DNA from: Lamellibrachia satsuma
Taxonomy: Eukaryota > Annelida > Polychaeta > Sabellida > Siboglinidae
NCBI GenBank assembly: GCA_033239005.1
Contig: BSQZ01000029.1
Coordinates: 5,435,001 to 5,499,000 of the forward strand
Length of the DNA: 64,000 bases
Direction: 5' to 3'
The notes under the pieces were generated by a model. It was not told the DNA's origin, made no database searches, and worked only from the letters and a program-made list of their open reading frames with translations. Position numbers and translations under genes: made by a program. Positions 10,520 through 23,110 of the stretch are shown here, one piece after another (the stretch's first letter is position 1; each line of letters starts with the position of its first letter).

Positions 10520-13470
10520 GTTGTGCAAAGAAAAAGTGTGCCCTAAATGTATGTAGAACGCTTCATCTAAAACCGGCATTATGTTGTTGGCGTCGCCTGA
10601 ACTCCGGCCCGATGCTATGTTGGAACGTGTTATTCTCCTCATGATGATCCATCTATTAGAATACCTCTCAAATTTCACGCCGTGAGACTCACAGTTTTGC
10701 ATTAAATACCACGGTCTCACTGCAATTTTAATTTGTAAAGAATATGAAATAGAATGTCCCCTTTTGCGAAATGAGATACATAATGTATTTGTGTGTCGTA
10801 AGCCGAGGCCTCAGTTAATTGTATCGCAAATATCCGCCTTTTGCCGAATCAATGAAATGCGGACAGTGCTTGGTCAACAGCTGAGCATCAACCAAGGATT
10901 TCCAGTTGGAAAGCAGTGTAAGCACGTGTTGAAGATTGGCTTTTCTTTATTTTTAGAATAAAGAGTGTCTTGACAGGTCTTCAATTGATCTTGACATTCA
11001 CTGAAGTCCCTGGGCTGAGGACTGCGCCGCACGAGGCTGGGAAAATGTGTCACGTCTACGAATCCTGCACGGGTTGGCCGCTATGTATTCGTATGCTTAT
11101 GTTTTCATGTTGTGTTATTTCTATATCCAATCTGGTAACTGCCACATATGCCACATCTAATAATGAATGGGTTACGAGCATAACTCCATTAGTTAAAAAT
11201 ATATAATTTTAAGTTGATCTGCATCGAATCGCATGTGTTAATATCGCAATCGCACACGGCAACGATATGCCCGTAGGCTGCACACAGAGCTGGTGTTTAA
11301 TTTATTGAAATACGGATTTATTAGTTTAGGGTAACATTAGGTGAATTTCACTGGATATTTTTTGCGTTAAAAGTTTGTTCACTCATTTGTTGCTCATTTT
11401 CTCATATACGTGTTGATGATCAACTGTTTATGTGCGCGTGCGTGCATGCGCGAGAGCGCGCGTGAGTGTGTGGGTGGGGGTGGGTGGGTGTGTCTCTGCA
11501 TTCCACTGTATCGCTGTCCCAATCATCCCATCTATGTATCTATCTTCTTCATTGCATTTTATTCCACTTCCTCTCTTCAGTTCCAAGTAAGCACACACGT
11601 TGAGGTTGTTTGTTAAAAGAAACACAGCATAATGACAAACAGTCAAAAATGTCCGCTTTTGCAGCTATGTTCACACGAATTGAATATTCATTTCCTGTGT
11701 CAGTGTTACATATGAGTTGTATCAATTGTTATTGTATAAGTAATTTTGAAAGATACATAATTTGCAATGCTGATTGGAAAAAGATTTTTACGGATTTAGT
11801 TCACTGCAATTCTTTTTTGCAATATTGCTGGCAGTAAGACACAACTTTGGTTTCACACACCCGCCCCTCTACGACCGCACCTATCATAAATCTGGGCTTG
11901 GCGAAACCGTTTTTGGACGTCTTATGACAGTGACAGTCATTCGGAAAAAGTGTCGTGCGATCCAGTATAAACGTGATGAGCAAAAGCCTCAAACAAGCCC
12001 AGTTCTAGGCCTCTGGTTGCGTACTTCAACGGACTGCATATTCCGCGACGCATAGGTAAGTGCACCATAGCCGACGTTAACTAGTTAAAAATAATAACTA
12101 CTTAAGTAGATTATGTTGTTACGGTTATTGCTCATAATTGATATCAACGTTACTCTTTTGTTTCCCGCACTGTGTGTTGAATTTTGCTTCAGACAAGAAA
12201 CCAAGGCACCAAACTTAATCAGAATTATACGTACGATGCTGTCTTCTATTTTGTTGCTTGTATTTTGTTGTTTCCTACTTAGAACACAACATCGGGGGAA
12301 TGTTTGTAGTCAAGTCAGGTAGAACATGGCCTGGTTTAGTGAACGCTCAAGGAACATTCCAGACAATCGGTTATGTCTGCAAAAAAGCTTTCTCTCAATG
12401 TGAACATGATGCTTTCTATACTGTTTTAAAGTCACACGTACACATTGTGCAAAACTAGAAGTAACTTTGAATGGCAATATTATGTTGATTTATCATGTTT
12501 ATACCTTTATGTAGACGTAGAGCAAGATATTATCCATTAGTAAAAGTAATTATGGACATGGCACACTCTAAGTCAAGCAGTCGTTACATTTCTCGTAATA
12601 ATATATGCATTTACCTGTGAAATATTACAATTAGCATGCAAGTGCTATGATTTTGGGTGATCGCATATATACATATAAAATACACAAAACTGTTAACAAA
12701 ATGCATAATAATGAATGTTTCATAGGTACATGTAATCTACTGACATATATATCAGAGCACACCATGTATTGTAGTATAATAACTTATGGAAAAGAAAAAT
12801 TCAAGGAATATAAATGCAGTAATTCTGCAAATGTTACGTCAAAAGACAATGAATACAGTAACAACACATCATTGACACATCGATGTCGTTTTCTTGTCCG
12901 CTACTAATGTCATTTACATCCGAATTATCGGATGTAAAACCCAACAGATGTAATGCCCGCTCATAGTCATCATAACCATAAATCGTAAAACGTTGACGAG
13001 ATATCGGTCACTTTCAAAAAATTCGCAAAAATACTAATAATTGACGTATCGATTCGAGAAATGGCTCAAAACGTCCGCACATGTGTTGTCTTCATCCGGG
13101 CACCAACAGCATAACCAAAGCCAAGGAACGTGGCGCCACATGGCGCCACATGGCGCCACATGGCGATCAATATGAACACTACATCCCAACACTGAAATTT
13201 CGGTGTTCAGGGTGCATCAGGTTAAGAGTAACGCCATCTCTGTGTTAGAGATGAACAACTGAGCTCAATACAGCGTAACCACTGCAAGTGTTCATTGTTT
13301 TGATCTTATTACTGAACAATGCCATTCAATTCGATAAGAATAATGTACATAAAATGTGAACGTAGTAGGAAAGACTGGCTGTTTGATAGCAGTTGACCTT
13401 CTTTGGCAATCAGCAATGCGTTGTTTGGCTGAAAAGGCCGATCGTAGACATGCGAGTCTTTCCACAATTG
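10520..13470. other. Noncoding part of unit 1
   Basis: No gene is recognised. Short ORFs here have no domain or family resemblance. 11640-12060 has a diverged counterpart at 47080-47450; 12110-12460 has counterparts at 40166-41130 and 52690-52915/53590-53680; 12420-13480 matches parts of 47580-48480. At 12313-12325 the sequence aggtaga acatgg is the empty version of the site that carries a hAT insertion in unit 3. Confidence 0.6.
13131..13166. repeat. Short tandem repeat of a 10-bp palindromic unit
   Basis: Three and a half copies of tggcgccaca; each contains the palindrome TGGCGCCA. It is not seen in the unit 2 counterpart. Confidence 0.8.
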
Positions 13471-13671
13471 TCGCTTGACAAGCTATGATGTGTCTTTTTA
13501 TGGGACCAAGGGTTCTCCTTCACACATGATTACCGCTAGCACAGGAGTTGCCTCTCCTGCAATGACATTGTTTTCTTTTGATATTAGCTACAACTTTATT
13601 GAATTAGTGATTCAATTTTCAGAAAAAGAAGCCAATTCGTGCAGATTTCCAGGAAACAAACCTACGAAAAC

Positions 13672-14185
13672 ATGAAGACGTCATTTGTGGTGTTTACGTT
13701 GATAACGCTGCTGGTTGCCATCAGTGGCGCGCAAGCTTCGGTTAAGCTCCGACTCGACGACAGCAGTAAACGCAGTGTTGCGTAATCTTTGAACAGTGCA
13801 ATTTACAGAAAGGTTCCAGTATATTGGCCGTCGAACGAATTCCCAACTACTTTACGATATATCAACACAAGCCCACAAACTAACACATCAACACTTATTT
13901 GATAGTAATTTTTAAATATTTTCATATATTGTGTTCTTATGTTTATATAATAATTATATTGTAATAAACGTATAACGAATAGAAATAGGAATATGAAATT
14001 GCATGTTGCATAAGGTGTACGTGCATAAATAATGTTTTATTGATACTCCAACAGATTACGGATGCACCGGCAATGGAGGAATCTGCCAGGATACCAACGT
14101 AACATGTGGAGTTTCTTACAAAGAGAATCTCTGCGACGGAGGACAGAGTCGCCAATGCTGCTTCAAGCCTTATCAATCGTGGTGA
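13672..14185 (+). pseudogene. Secreted six-cysteine peptide gene, unit 1 (splice donor damaged)
   Basis: Exon 1 (13672-13741) encodes a signal peptide, MKTSFVVFTLITLLVAISGA plus QAS. Exon 2 (14055-14185, after ccaacag) encodes a mature peptide with spacing C-x6-C-x6-C-x8-C-x7-C-C and the end CDGGQSRQCCFKP. By alignment with the intact copy (48648-49158) the donor should be G|GTAAGC after 13741, but this copy reads G|TTAAGC. The only adjacent GT (13741-13742) would shift exon 2 and stop after 15 codons without cysteines. AATAAA is at 14257-14262. The predicted mature charge is about -1. Either the gene is newly inactivated, it uses a noncanonical site, or the base is an error. Confidence 0.7.
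13943..14054. other. Intron end of the unit 1 peptide gene
   Basis: AT-rich intron DNA ending in ttgatactccaacag, a normal acceptor, directly before the mature-peptide exon. The same acceptor context (gatactccgacag) precedes the exon in unit 2 and in the inverted copy. Confidence 0.6.
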
Positions 14186-14401
14186 TTTTGGTGAACAGGC
14201 TATTCACTGTGAATATTTTCACACGATCGCTGCTGAATTTACAAATTGTTTGAAACAATAAAAATGTAAGCACGGCTGAATCCATGACGTTATTATTAAT
14301 TGATGTGATAACACAGAGCTTGTCAGGGCTAACGTGTCAGGTAACCTGTTCACTAAGATTCCTTTGAGGTCATCAGTACGATATCTCCCTTAAAAATTCG
14401 A

Positions 14402-15048
14402 TTGATCTCTGGAACTATGCTCGACACAGTAAAGAGAGTTTATCTACCAATTCGTCATAACGAATGGCTGCTAAAACGCGCCTTATTAATAACGAGACGA
14501 GGTTTAATGGCTCTTTGCGGAAAGCAAATGCATTATAAGCAGTCAACATTGCCTAACCAGTTTTACGTTTTCACATTGCTTACTCGACGACATAATCTCG
14601 CTCTCCACGACCTTTGCTACTGAAAACTAAAATTGAAAATAATCTTTGTCATACGGCGGCGTTCCGTGAGCAGAACAATCAAAGGTGGTTTAAAGTAATC
14701 GATGGAACGTATTTTCAACAACTTTTCGACAACTAGGGAAATGTCCAGGTGTCTTTCTTCAGCTGATGCGCGTGTAATATAGACAAAACACAGAGTATGA
14801 TAGCATATCTTATATGTTTTAGTTTAAGTTCTATGAAGCAGCTTATGCACTTGTGAAAAAGTGCAGCCGATATTTGTCTGGCGATAACTAACAACAAAGA
14901 TCACCGATGACATCATCTTGTACACGCATGGCACACATACGGTCTTTACTTTTTCCTGAGGAACAGTGTTTTCCACGCAAAAGAACGAACGAACAAGCGA
15001 ACGAGCGAAAGAGCGAACAAACCAACCAACTAACCATCGACACAAAGA
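14402..15048. other. Noncoding downstream region of unit 1
   Basis: No gene is seen. The sequence has a diverged counterpart in unit 3 (about 54570-55220) and, inverted, at about 23930-24120 (shared word cataatctcgctctc). Short ORFs do not match across units. Confidence 0.5.
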
Positions 15049-15122
15049 ACCAAACGACCAACCAACCAACCAACCAACCAACCAACCAACCAACCAACCA
15101 ACCAACCAACCAACCAACTAAC
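15049..15122. repeat. (AACC)n microsatellite
   Basis: About 14 uninterrupted ccaa units, preceded by degenerate gaac-type units from about 14985. Unit 3 has only the degenerate form (55218-55335), so the pure run is a local expansion. Confidence 0.95.
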
Positions 15123-15544
15123 CGAACATGTCATAATAATACACGTTTCGAACGACAATATAATATAAACTTATTGAACGATACTTGGTTCTATGCACGA
15201 GTTACTTCTAAATGTTATATTGGACGAACTTTCCAGCCCAAAAAAAAGCATTCTGAAGCAACGAGTACACAATTCCAAGTATAGTTTTTACACAGTATTT
15301 ATTTCAGTTGAACATGGTATTATGTATTGCAATAAAACGGTAATTTACCTGCGATTATCGTCCACTCTCCGTCAAGATAAGCTGATTTCGGGAAGCCTTG
15401 GCATACCTTATATGTGTCATGTGATTTGCCTTAGCAACTGGTTACTAGGATACGATTTAGCTGGTTGATCTTGTCGAGTACAGCTCTGGTTGATTCGATA
15501 AACTATACCTTCTGCCTTAAAACCTGCCATAATTAGAAACAAAT

Positions 15545-15742
15545 GGGTAACAAAGAAATATAAGAATTCGGAACTATTTTTAGACTCAGCACACGACCAT
15601 ACAGTGACGCATTCTATGGCACGCCATTATAGAGAAAGTAGTCCGTTCCAGTGCAATATCGGTTTTATCACCACGGGCGTCATGCCGTGCACTTCAACGA
15701 ATTTCACCACATACGGTGCGCTGTCACTGCCAATTACCCATT
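15545..15742. repeat. About 200-bp direct repeat flanking a LINE fragment, left copy
   Basis: Starts ggtaacaaagaaatataa and ends ctgccaattacccat; repeated at 16158-16362 with scattered differences. Unit 2 has a single diverged version at about 49740-49940 with no LINE between. Confidence 0.75.
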
Positions 15743-15749
15743 AAATTAA

Positions 15750-16172
15750 CGATGGAGACAACAGGAAGTTAGATAATTTTTTTTTCAAGTGCTTAAGACG
15801 AATCCTACAAATTCGATGGCCATACGTTGTATCAAATCGAGATATTATCGCAAAAACAAAATTGAAGACAATCAGCACCGAGGTCAAGTTAAGAAGATGG
15901 AAGTGGATAGGACATATCCTACGAATGGACAAGAACAGCAAATGTGAGACGGCATTGACCTGGACGCCTGAAGGTAGAAGAAAGGTTGGTCGTTCAAAGA
16001 CAACGTGGCGATCAACTGTTGAAAATGAAAGACGCATACTGGGGTGGAACAGCTGGAACGAAGCCAGATGTGTAGCAGCTGACAGAGCGAACTGGAGGAG
16101 ATGCACTTCGGCCTTATGGGCCATTGGGCCCGAAGAGTATAGGGTAGGTGAGGTGAGGGTAACAAAGAAATA
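15750..16172 (+). pseudogene. LINE ORF2 C-terminal fragment
   Basis: One uninterrupted frame runs from DGDNRKLDNFFFKCLRRIL through RWKWIGHILRMDKNS, CETALTWTPEGRRKVGR and TTWRSTVENERRILGW to ANWRRCTSALWA. The W-x-W-x-GH-x-x-RM and RRKxGRxxxTW blocks are the conserved C-terminal part of non-LTR ORF2 proteins downstream of the reverse transcriptase. The RT itself is absent, so this is a 5'-truncated copy. Its 3' end carries ggtaggtgaggtgagg, a simple-repeat tail. It is flanked by about 200-bp direct repeats. Confidence 0.8.
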
Positions 16173-16362
16173 GAATAATTCGGAACTATTTTTAGACCCA
16201 GCAGACCACCATACAGTGACGCATTCTATGGCACGCCATTGTAGAGAAAGTAGTCATTTCCTGTGCAATATCGGTTTCTATCAGCACTGGCGTCATGCCG
16301 TGCACTTCAACGAATATCACCACATGGCACATACAGTGCGCTGTCACTGCCAATTACCCATA
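16158..16362. repeat. About 200-bp direct repeat flanking a LINE fragment, right copy
   Basis: Counterpart of 15545-15742, including gacgcattctatggcacgcc and cgtcatgccgtgcacttc. It begins directly at the 3' tail of the LINE fragment. Confidence 0.75.
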
Positions 16363-16539
16363 TAGCAGCGTTGACGCTGTCGATTAAATATACACCAGTA
16401 GCACAAATGCAAACAAAAAACATGTTACTGAAAACTCGGCTCAGTACTTCGTATCTACAGTAAAGGAAAAAAGCAACCGTTTGCACATGACTTTAATACT
16501 ATCTAAAAGTGAGATTCTGCAGAGATCAGTTGCTGCAGT

Positions 16540-16725
16540 GAGACATCGACAATGTTACAAGGAAACAACACAATTAAGCTACTACTAGTCAATTAGAAAC
16601 GATCTTATCTTTAAAGTTGTATAATGGACTGCGAGCGACTTCGTCACAGAGCAGCCCACAACCATAGCCGCGACTCACGTATGTCTGCGAGCACAGCTGG
16701 CCGCATTGTGACAACACCTTTTCGC
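16540..16725. other. Unit 1 counterpart of the short secreted-peptide ORF, not open
   Basis: Aligns with 50095-50270. The start codon region reads ctactactagtc instead of ctaatgttggcc, the segment is a few bases shorter, and a TAG follows. No peptide is encoded. The same closed form is seen in unit 3 (about 55815-55970). Confidence 0.6.
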
Positions 16726-17039
16726 GATTGTTTTGCCATGCGCCGAAGCGTTAGAAACTATTCCTCTTGCGTGTTCTGTTAAATATGAGTAAGCATTATT
16801 GTTAACACGGCGTATTCTTTATTGACACGGTAAGTCGTTATATGTATGCGGACTAACATATGACTCGCGCTGCTGTGGATTGTTCTACGTATGCACTGTT
16901 TTCCACCAGAGGCGCCACGGGTTATTTCGGGTAGATGCTATTGCATACGTGGACATATTTTATTGTACTTATTTGTGGATTCGTGACTTCATGGGTTATT
17001 AAATGTGTCACAACTGGTTTGTCTTAAACCACGCGCCAC

Positions 17040-17320
17040 ATTGAACCTTTGAAAGTTTGACGAAACGTTTATCGGGTGGGTTCTAACTTAGGTATTCCAA
17101 ACTACCATCGCCTGTTTGCTCGAAAACTGGAATTACGAAACTCGTGCAACCGTTGTTGTATTCACGAATATTTTCATAAATTACAGTATTAATGTCACTC
17201 TTTTTAACCCGTTCCCGTAGCGTTTTATGCGATCAGGGTGGATAAATAAAACAAGACGATATTGTCGCTGCTGGGAGACCATGGGCATATTTCCATAAAT
17301 ATGCAGTAGATTGTTTATAC
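17040..17320. repeat. Diverged repeat shared, inverted, with 58082-58440
   Basis: Shared words include cgggtgggttctaacttagg, gtcactctttttaaccc and gtcgctgctgggagacca. The copy at 58082-58440 is on the opposite strand. No coding function is recognised; it could be an old transposon end. Confidence 0.65.
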
Positions 17321-17661
17321 TAGAGCGAATAAAAACAACGATTGCTAGAAATCATATCATATTACATCTTGCAGAATATTTCCATTGCCACTTCATCGAA
17401 AATGTCATTAGAATTCAATTAATTAATAATTCCAAATAACACTCTGTACTGCCGGCCTTCCTCGATTATGCATATTTTTTCTGCGATTATCGGTAAGTTT
17501 CGTTGTGACGTAACTTGTGACGGGGGCGCAGCGAGACTGGGACGTTCCTCTCATTCACATATGTTTATAGCGATGGCGGTTGTTTCGACGCGAGCGTCAG
17601 AATGGTTTACTGTGCGGCATACGGTTGTGATGCAAACAGTAGTGAGGATAGAATCATGTAG

Positions 17662-17662
<1 letters not shown>
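17320..17662 (+). mobile_element. THAP-containing DNA transposon fragment
   Basis: Homologous to 51220-51920 on the same strand and inverted to 23110-23640 and 62090-62640. Near 17601 a frame starts MVYCAAYGCDANSS, which fits the N-terminus of a THAP zinc finger (Cys-x-x-x-x-Cys at the start). The frame stops soon after and runs into a LINE fragment, so only the very start of the domain remains. Confidence 0.55.
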
Positions 17663-18076
<414 letters not shown>

Positions 18077-18080
18077 GAAT

Positions 18081-18215
<135 letters not shown>

Positions 18216-18740
18216 TAATTTTAATAAACTTCCAACCAAATTCAAAGTCATCATTTCTTTTTATTTAATTCAGCCATACATATACCATAACAATGCAACC
18301 ATAGAATCACATTAAACATGTTTACGTGCAGTGGTACAAAAAAATGAATATCTATAAACAAGTGCAAACACCTTTATTGAATACACAGTCATAGGGCTAG
18401 CCCGGACAAACTGGAACTATCAGAGTATATAAGAGGCATATGATTAAAAAAAGTAGATGGAAGTATAAAATAATAAATACTGAACTAGGCCTTAGAGTAA
18501 TATCAAGGAATGGAGAAAATAACTGAGAGAGCAACATGATTAATGATATTAAGCTTGAGTGATGCAGCAAGTGACGTAGGCCAGAAGAGATGAACCAGGC
18601 ATCGGTTGTTTTTTGCTTGTATTTTCACCGATGACTACAGCATACAACCACACTGTTTATCAAAGAATCTAAATGAATTGTGCTAACACGTGTGGTCTGG
18701 TGAATAAACTAGCTTGATATCATCTAACATCCTACCGCAA
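18216..18740. other. No recognisable gene
   Basis: AT-rich sequence without notable ORFs. No internal repeat was found. Confidence 0.5.
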
Positions 18741-18741
18741 T

Positions 18742-18908
18742 AGTGGCTCCACGTGGTGAGCCATGAACCTGCTAATGGTGTGGCGCCATCTCTTGCATGA
18801 GGTTGACACCATTTCACTCTCGTCTCCACCAACCGTCTCCACTCCCCCATCCCTCGTTCTCATTCTCCACCACTCTCCTCCCACTCCCGCCAAATCTCTC
18901 TTCACGCA

Positions 18909-18910
<2 letters not shown>
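18742..18910 (-). pseudogene. LINE ORF2 extreme C-terminus fragment
   Basis: On the minus strand the sequence matches the end of the LINE family seen at 62650-62990: GGSGRRVVENENEGWG, then a block ending in ccgcaatagtggctccac read on the plus strand at 18742. It is truncated at its upstream side by TA repeats (18910-18949 and 18967-19026). Confidence 0.6.
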
Positions 18911-18952
<42 letters not shown>

Positions 18953-18965
18953 TTTGTTAATTTGG

Positions 18966-19019
<54 letters not shown>

Positions 19020-19026
19020 TATATAC

Positions 19027-19250
19027 TGGTGGTGCCAACCTCGTTGCAGGCCAGAATGATTTTAATATGATTCTGCCGACCCACACCTGCTTGAAGGATG
19101 TCACTAGCAATGCGGTATCTGCCGTTAACCATCTCTCACGTAGAGCGGCTACAGCTTTCCTAGAACTGTCTGATGCTTCCCTATCTTCCGGTCACAGACT
19201 GTTTGAGTCAACGTATGTCAGGCAGTTACAAAATGGTTTGTATTAACACT
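19027..19250. other. Possible coding remnant of unknown origin
   Basis: An open frame of about 74 codons (VAGQNDFNMILPTHTCLKDV onward) runs to a TAA at 19246 after a TA repeat. No family was recognised and no copy elsewhere in the window was noticed. Confidence 0.2.
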
Positions 19251-19286
19251 TGACTATCTTGAAGACATTAACAGGCCATGACATTA

Positions 19287-19812
19287 TATAACCCTTCAGT
19301 CACGAAGGTAAATTTTTGAAGCAAACAAATATTTGTTACGCTTATTTTAATGGTATTGGGTAATTATCTGTAAAAAAATGTTTTTTACTTAATTAGCTGA
19401 ATAACTATGAAAATTAGGCTATGTGTACAATTGTACACATTGTGTACAATTGTACACATTGTGCCTCAGTAATGCATTTAACCCGTAAATCATGAAAGGA
19501 AAATTCATCCAAACTGTCATGTAAAGCAATGAAATCTAACGTTATTTCCTCTATGTGCTTTACAAACAGTGTTACAGTGTTACAAACAGTGCACTTTTCA
19601 CAATTGTAACAAGGGTTGCATAAGGCTACACTAGAAAATGCAGTACAGGATTGGGGGGGGGGTGCGACCCCGACCTTCACCAAGGGAAACTTAACATGTT
19701 GCTGTATACTTGTACACATGGTGCATATATGCAGTCTTAGCCTTCCACTTGCAATGGATTGCCAATAGGTCACAATGTGTACAAGTGTACACATTGTGAC
19801 CGAAGGGGTTAT
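19287..19812. mobile_element. MITE with nested palindromic ends
   Basis: Terminal inverted repeats read ataacccttcagtcac on the left and gtgaccgaaggggttat on the right. Internally, gtgtacaattgtacac is repeated twice near 19423-19460, and gtgtacaagtgtacac lies near 19777-19793. The 139-codon minus-strand ORF across it has no recognised domain. No clear target-site duplication can be called. Confidence 0.55.
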
Positions 19813-19829
19813 GAATCTTAACCATATCA

Positions 19830-20680
19830 ATTAAGCTACGTACCAATAACAACAACTACCTCTTCATCCAAAATAATACAATATACCACCACAATACTTG
19901 TAGTAACGAAAAAATATACACATATATTATACATACATATAGAATAAGACATGAATTTGCATGGTATACGAAATGTCTAATAAACAAGGTTCCAAATGTG
20001 ATGAAATGCAAAATAATGACACACAGTTTGTTTATAGTACATTTTACTTGATAATTATTTACATAATGATCCTTTCAATAATATTTTAATAAGTAAAACC
20101 GTGTAAACTATCTTTATATTGTATATTGTATTTTTCTGGATGAAGTGGTAGTTCTATTGAAGCCACCCAGTTTGTTGCAGATTTCTACGCTTCCTTCGAT
20201 GGGCACATAATGATGACACCACATTCTACATGGGTCAGTGCCGGGCGGAGCTGCGTCCCACTGTTTGCTATGCTAGCGTTGAAGTCAATGGTGACGTGCT
20301 GGAGACAGAGTGTGAGTTTGCAGCTGGAATGGGACCTAATGCTCACTGTAAGCATAACCAGACAGTCCTGCTTGTAATCATTTAATTTACTGACATTATT
20401 GGTCAATAATATTTCTCCAAACTAAATAAGTACTGTCATACTTATATATGAAAGTAAACTCATGTTGTAAAACTGTTGTTATTTGTTTTTACTCAATGTT
20501 TAAGCTAGACTTATGAGTAGCCTACTTTGATCTTCCAGGTAAATTAATGTAAGATCCCATGCTCAACACAGCTATGGCGGTCTTGATATTTTTTGGTTCT
20601 TTTAGTCTTAAAACTTGTCTCAGTTTAGTTTAGTCATTACTAGTGACATTAAGCATTATTGGATACAATACATGTCGTAA
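19830..20680. other. Noncoding flank of a transposase remnant
   Basis: No gene is recognised. It may be the 3' untranslated part of the minus-strand DDE element, whose last recognisable codons end near 20683. Confidence 0.4.
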
Positions 20681-20682
20681 AA

Positions 20683-21833
20683 CTACATAGCACAAAACAC
20701 ACAAAAACATATCTCACTGCCTATCTTTGTCTCCGTAGCATTCAAGGGGCTGCTGAGAATTTTGTATGTTTTGGTTAGTCCAATAATCCTCTCAATGTGT
20801 ACTATCTTACTTGCTACCTTTCTGTCCTTCAAAAGAACTTTGCTCTCAAACTTATTTATCTTCCCTAGAAAAGTTGGCATGTTTATGCCAATGTCATAAG
20901 AAACAAATAGATATTGGACGTTGAAGCCCTTGGCGACCATTATTTCATTCTTATGGTCACAAACCATCATCAGGTCGCTCCTATCCACTAGGACCCTGTC
21001 ACTTGCGACACCACCGTATGAGTCCGGAATGTATGTAACCAGTCCACCCCAGGAAGCTCCAACTATACTCTTGAGCGTATTTCTGTTTTTGTAGGTGGGG
21101 TAAGTGGCCTGTTGTGCTGATGGATCCTTTGGCTGTCACTTCCACCTGGGGAAGCTCCAACTATAATCTTGAGCGTATTTGTGTTTTTGTAGGTGGAGTA
21201 AGTGGCCTGTTGTGCTGATGGATCCTTTGGCTTTTTGACTGGATAATTCATCCCATCTTGGATGATTCTTGTTTTGGGATACATTTTCTTGAATTCCCCT
21301 TGTACGTAGATGCGTGCCAACTCTTGATCTCGCTAGTTGTCCACTTCCCGCCATTGGTGGGACATGAATTTGACCCAGGTGATAAAGATGAATTTGACCC
21401 AGGTGACAAAGATGTTTCCCACTGAATATTCGGAGATGTTGAATATCAGTGACAGTTCCTTGTTGAACATACGTCTTCTGAGTTTGATCAGACTCAAGAA
21501 TAACTGATTCTCTACGCTCAGAGTGTTAGGAGTTCTCCACTTGTACTCTAGTTCATAGGCTGCTGGACCAAAAGTAGCCAATATATAGTTAAATTTGCCG
21601 TAGCTCTCCAGTCCAGTGTAAAGATGGATGGCGTCATCTCTATCCTGAAAACGTTCTATGCATATTGGAGGCCATTCAGGAGTCTGTATCTGACACGCTG
21701 CAAAGGAAGACATTGTAGTTGGTGATTCAGGTACTTCTTCTTCCTGAGCATCGACAATCTCTTCGAAGAGCCCCTCGAAAGAGAGGTCTGGCTCTTGCTC
21801 TCGGAGCTGTACCCGTCTCTGTATCGATTTCAC
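20683..21833 (-). pseudogene. DDE_Tnp_4-type transposase remnant
   Basis: Three minus-strand pieces line up as one transposase. 21333-21833 contains the N-terminal helical region (TPNTLSVENQLFLSLIKLRR, then a FNISEYSVGNIFVTW helix-turn-helix-like block). 21063-21354 contains ARIYVQGEFKKMYPKTRI and TYKNTNTLKIIVGASPG. 20683-21030 contains IPDSYGGVASD, VAKGFNVQYLF and VHIERIIGLTKTYKIL, which resembles the catalytic C-terminal half of DDE_Tnp_4 proteins. A 24-bp and a roughly 100-bp tandem duplication plus frameshifts interrupt it. Proteins of this kind often carry an N-terminal THAP finger, which is not seen here. Superfamily is assigned from motif order; the exact family is uncertain. Confidence 0.75.
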
Positions 21834-21839
21834 GCTTCA

Positions 21840-22485
<646 letters not shown>

Positions 22486-22889
22486 GGAGAAAACCGCTTT
22501 CATATTACCATGAATAGTCATTTGCTTGTAGTAGGATTCCACAAAATGGCATCGGCAAATGCTCGAATTTGTCGGCTGTCATTTGTCCCGCCATACTGAC
22601 GACCCCCTTTACCTTTACAATGCGGGACACAGCAGCCGGTTCCTGGCATTTTATTGGCAACTACAATTAATAAACACTCAGCTCGTCTTCTTCTCCAACG
22701 AAGCGCAAATGACTATAGGTAATTAGTATAACCGGAGTGGGCGCAGCGCCGCCCAGCGATCAAGAAATACGTTCGGTTCCTCATTGTGTACGAGCCACAA
22801 CAGTTGAGCATGAATCGGAACGACGCGCATTCAGTCCGAACAACAATGTCAACAAAGCGAAAGTCGGGCGTTTTACTGGTTTCGGTTTG

Positions 22890-23110
22890 AAGGAGGGAAG
22901 ATCGTGAGTCGAATCACGCCTCTGTTGGCGGAGGTATGGTCTTGAGGCGACCTATTCCCCTGTTGACGGGGAGCGGTCGTAGAACAACCTATCCCTCTGG
23001 TGGTGGCGAAGCAAAAGACAATAAATAATATATGTTCATATGACATTCGTATGGCCAAGATACGTTAACGAGACGACTTATCCCTGTGTTGCAGGGTGGG
23101 GGGGGGGGGG
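22890..23110. repeat. Degenerate tandem motif with small hairpins
   Basis: Related words recur: cctctgttggcggagg, cccctgttgacgggg, ccctctggtggtggcg and ccctgtgttgcaggg, the first, second and fourth of which can form short stems. It ends in a G run (23097-23112). The last motif also opens the repeat shared with 62075. Confidence 0.5.

Noticed and set aside
10764..11206. Two consecutive short plus-strand ORFs (65 and 78 codons)
   Set aside because: No leader, domain or splice context; not supported by any duplicate.
14824..15117. Minus-strand ORF with repeated GWLV motifs resembling a membrane protein
   Set aside because: Translation of the AACC repeat; unit 3 lacks a matching frame.
15049..15122. 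Telomere-like repeat
   Set aside because: The unit is AACC, not TTAGGG or TTAGG, and lies within a duplicated internal unit.
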